A stretch of DNA of 5,265 nucleotides from RYN-428 sp035551995. Its GTDB lineage: Bacteria > Planctomycetota > Phycisphaerae > Tepidisphaerales > Tepidisphaeraceae. The position numbers were made by a program, and so were the translations under genes. The notes beneath the pieces were generated by a model, which saw nothing but the letters and a program-made list of their open reading frames with translations, was not told where the DNA came from and made no database searches. Shown in pieces: positions 4,436-5,265 of this stretch (positions within the stretch are counted from its first letter, which is position 1; every line of letters begins with the position of its first letter). Location of the stretch: contig DASZME010000063.1 of NCBI GenBank assembly GCA_035551995.1, positions 1 to 5,265 on the forward strand, written 5' to 3'.

Positions 4436-5265
4436 TCATCGTAGGCGATCCAGCGGACTTACGACGGCCACCGCCGGCCGATTCACCACGTGCGTGTAGA
4501 GTTGCGTCGTGCGCAGGTCCTTGTGGCCCAGCAATGTCTGGACCTGTCGCACGTCATAACCGGCTTCGAGCAGATGCGTGGCGAAGCTGTGCCGAAAGGT
4601 ATGACACGTTACCCGTTTGTTCACGGCGGCACGTTCGGTCGCGCTGTGAATGAATCGGTCGAGCACCCCGGGCGAAGCGTGATAGCGTATGCCGCGTCCC
4701 TTCTCGTCCCGCCGCATCGTCAGGCTGGGAAATACAAACTGCCATCGCCAATCATCGTCGGCATACGGGACCTTGTTTTCAAGGACCGGCGGAAGCGGGA
4801 CAAACCCGCCGCCCTTCGCCAAATCTCGATCATACCGCCTTCGAATCACGCGCAGATGCTCAACGACCCGCCCTTTCGCGCTGGCCGGCAGCATCACGAT
4901 GCGATCCTGATCTCCCTTCCCGCCACGGACAACAATCTGCCCGCGATCGAGGTCCAGGTCGCGCACGCGCAGCGTGCAACACTCCATCACCCGCAGCCCC
5001 GTTCCATACAGCAATCGCACCATCAGCGTTCGCGTCGAATCGGCCGGCATTTCGTCGATGATCCGCCTGACTTGGTCTTCGCTCAACACCGTCGGCACGC
5101 GCTTGGGCCGCTTGCTCCGCTCCGCGGCAAACCGGCCCAGATGATCCGGCGGCAATTCATCGGCCAACACCTGCTTGTAAAGGAAGACGATCGCATTGAC
5201 TGCCTGATTTTGCGAAGAAGCGCTTAACCGCCGATCGGTGGCCAGATACGTGAGAAACTCTCCCA
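4436..5265 (-). CDS. intI: Integron-type tyrosine recombinase (IntI-like integrase), 5' end beyond window
   Basis: The frame is open from the right edge. A GTG at 5170 is not the true start, because the upstream codons read FLTYLATDRRLS, SQNQAVNAIVFLYKQVL, which is the core-binding domain seen in IntI proteins (compare the STQNQAxNALxFLY pattern). About 55 N-terminal residues are probably missing. All catalytic residues are present: Arg in GTGLRVME (codon 4993-4991), Lys in RGGKGDQDR (4918-4916), HTFRH (His 4603-4601, Arg 4594-4592), LLGHKD (His 4525-4523) and the nucleophile in LYTHV (Tyr 4498-4496). Their spacing follows IntI1 almost exactly. The extra segment that separates IntI from XerC/D is present, with VLENKVPY and WRWQFVFPS before RGIRYHAS, and the end SPLDRLR is IntI-typical. 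IntI proteins join attI and attC sites to capture gene cassettes. It is convergent with the RRM gene. No attI or attC is visible here. Confidence 0.93.
   Translation of the reverse strand, partial: GEFLTYLATDRRLSASSQNQAVNAIVFLYKQVLADELPPDHLGRFAAERSKRPKRVPTVLSEDQVRRIIDEMPADSTRTLMVRLLYGTGLRVMECCTLRVRDLDLDRGQIVVRGGKGDQDRIVMLPASAKGRVVEHLRVIRRRYDRDLAKGGGFVPLPPVLENKVPYADDDWRWQFVFPSLTMRRDEKGRGIRYHASPGVLDRFIHSATERAAVNKRVTCHTFRHSFATHLLEAGYDVRQVQTLLGHKDLRTTQLYTHVVNRPAVAVVSPLDRLR

Noticed and set aside
4436..5170. Integrase starting at GTG 5170
   Set aside because: In-frame codons upstream of 5170 encode conserved IntI core-binding-domain sequence up to the window edge, so the real start lies outside.
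4490..5227. 245-codon plus-strand frame
   Set aside because: It lies fully antisense to the integrase, whose catalytic motifs are clear, and its own product has no recognisable domain and is rich in His, Arg and Gln as expected of a shadow frame.

Overview
The window most likely comes from a planctomycete chromosome. The clearest clue is the N-terminus encoded at 636-740, a short basic stretch ending in IETLERRQLLTA. This matches the LExRxLL(S/T)A signature seen at the start of very many planctomycete exported proteins. It is followed by remnants of a choice-of-anchor Q beta-helix protein and CARDB-like repeats. High GC, a glycine-rich single-RRM protein, tandem CCGAATnn intergenic repeats and an integron-type integrase fit this but do not prove it. 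No rRNA, tRNA or CRISPR array was seen.

Layout from left to right. Positions 1-43 (minus) may hold the 5' end of a gene running off the left edge (weak). Positions 44-635 hold no convincing gene. Positions 636-1675 (plus) hold a broken exported-protein gene. Its signal-like N-terminus and its C-terminal half lie in different frames, and the beta-helix that normally separates them is missing. Converging on it is a two-gene minus-strand unit read 3437 to 1731: a cytosolic parvulin-type peptidyl-prolyl isomerase followed 30 bp later by a TatD-family metal-dependent hydrolase, with a TATAAT box just upstream. The spacer 3438-3886 carries that box, a short-period repeat block and, on the plus strand, a likely promoter with a leader of about 175 nt for the RRM protein gene (3887-4315). 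That gene ends in a textbook intrinsic terminator (4353-4383). Converging on it from the right edge is a 5'-truncated integron-type tyrosine recombinase (5265 to 4436, minus) that keeps all six catalytic residues and the extra segment that marks IntI proteins.

The genes do not form one pathway. The ppi-tatD pair is probably an operon. The RRM gene is a self-contained unit with its own promoter, leader and terminator. The integrase is the sign of an accessory region: if it belongs to an integron, its cassettes would lie outside this window, most probably to the right. The two points most worth follow-up are the integrase and what it flanks, and the deletion-plus-frameshift structure of the exported-protein gene.
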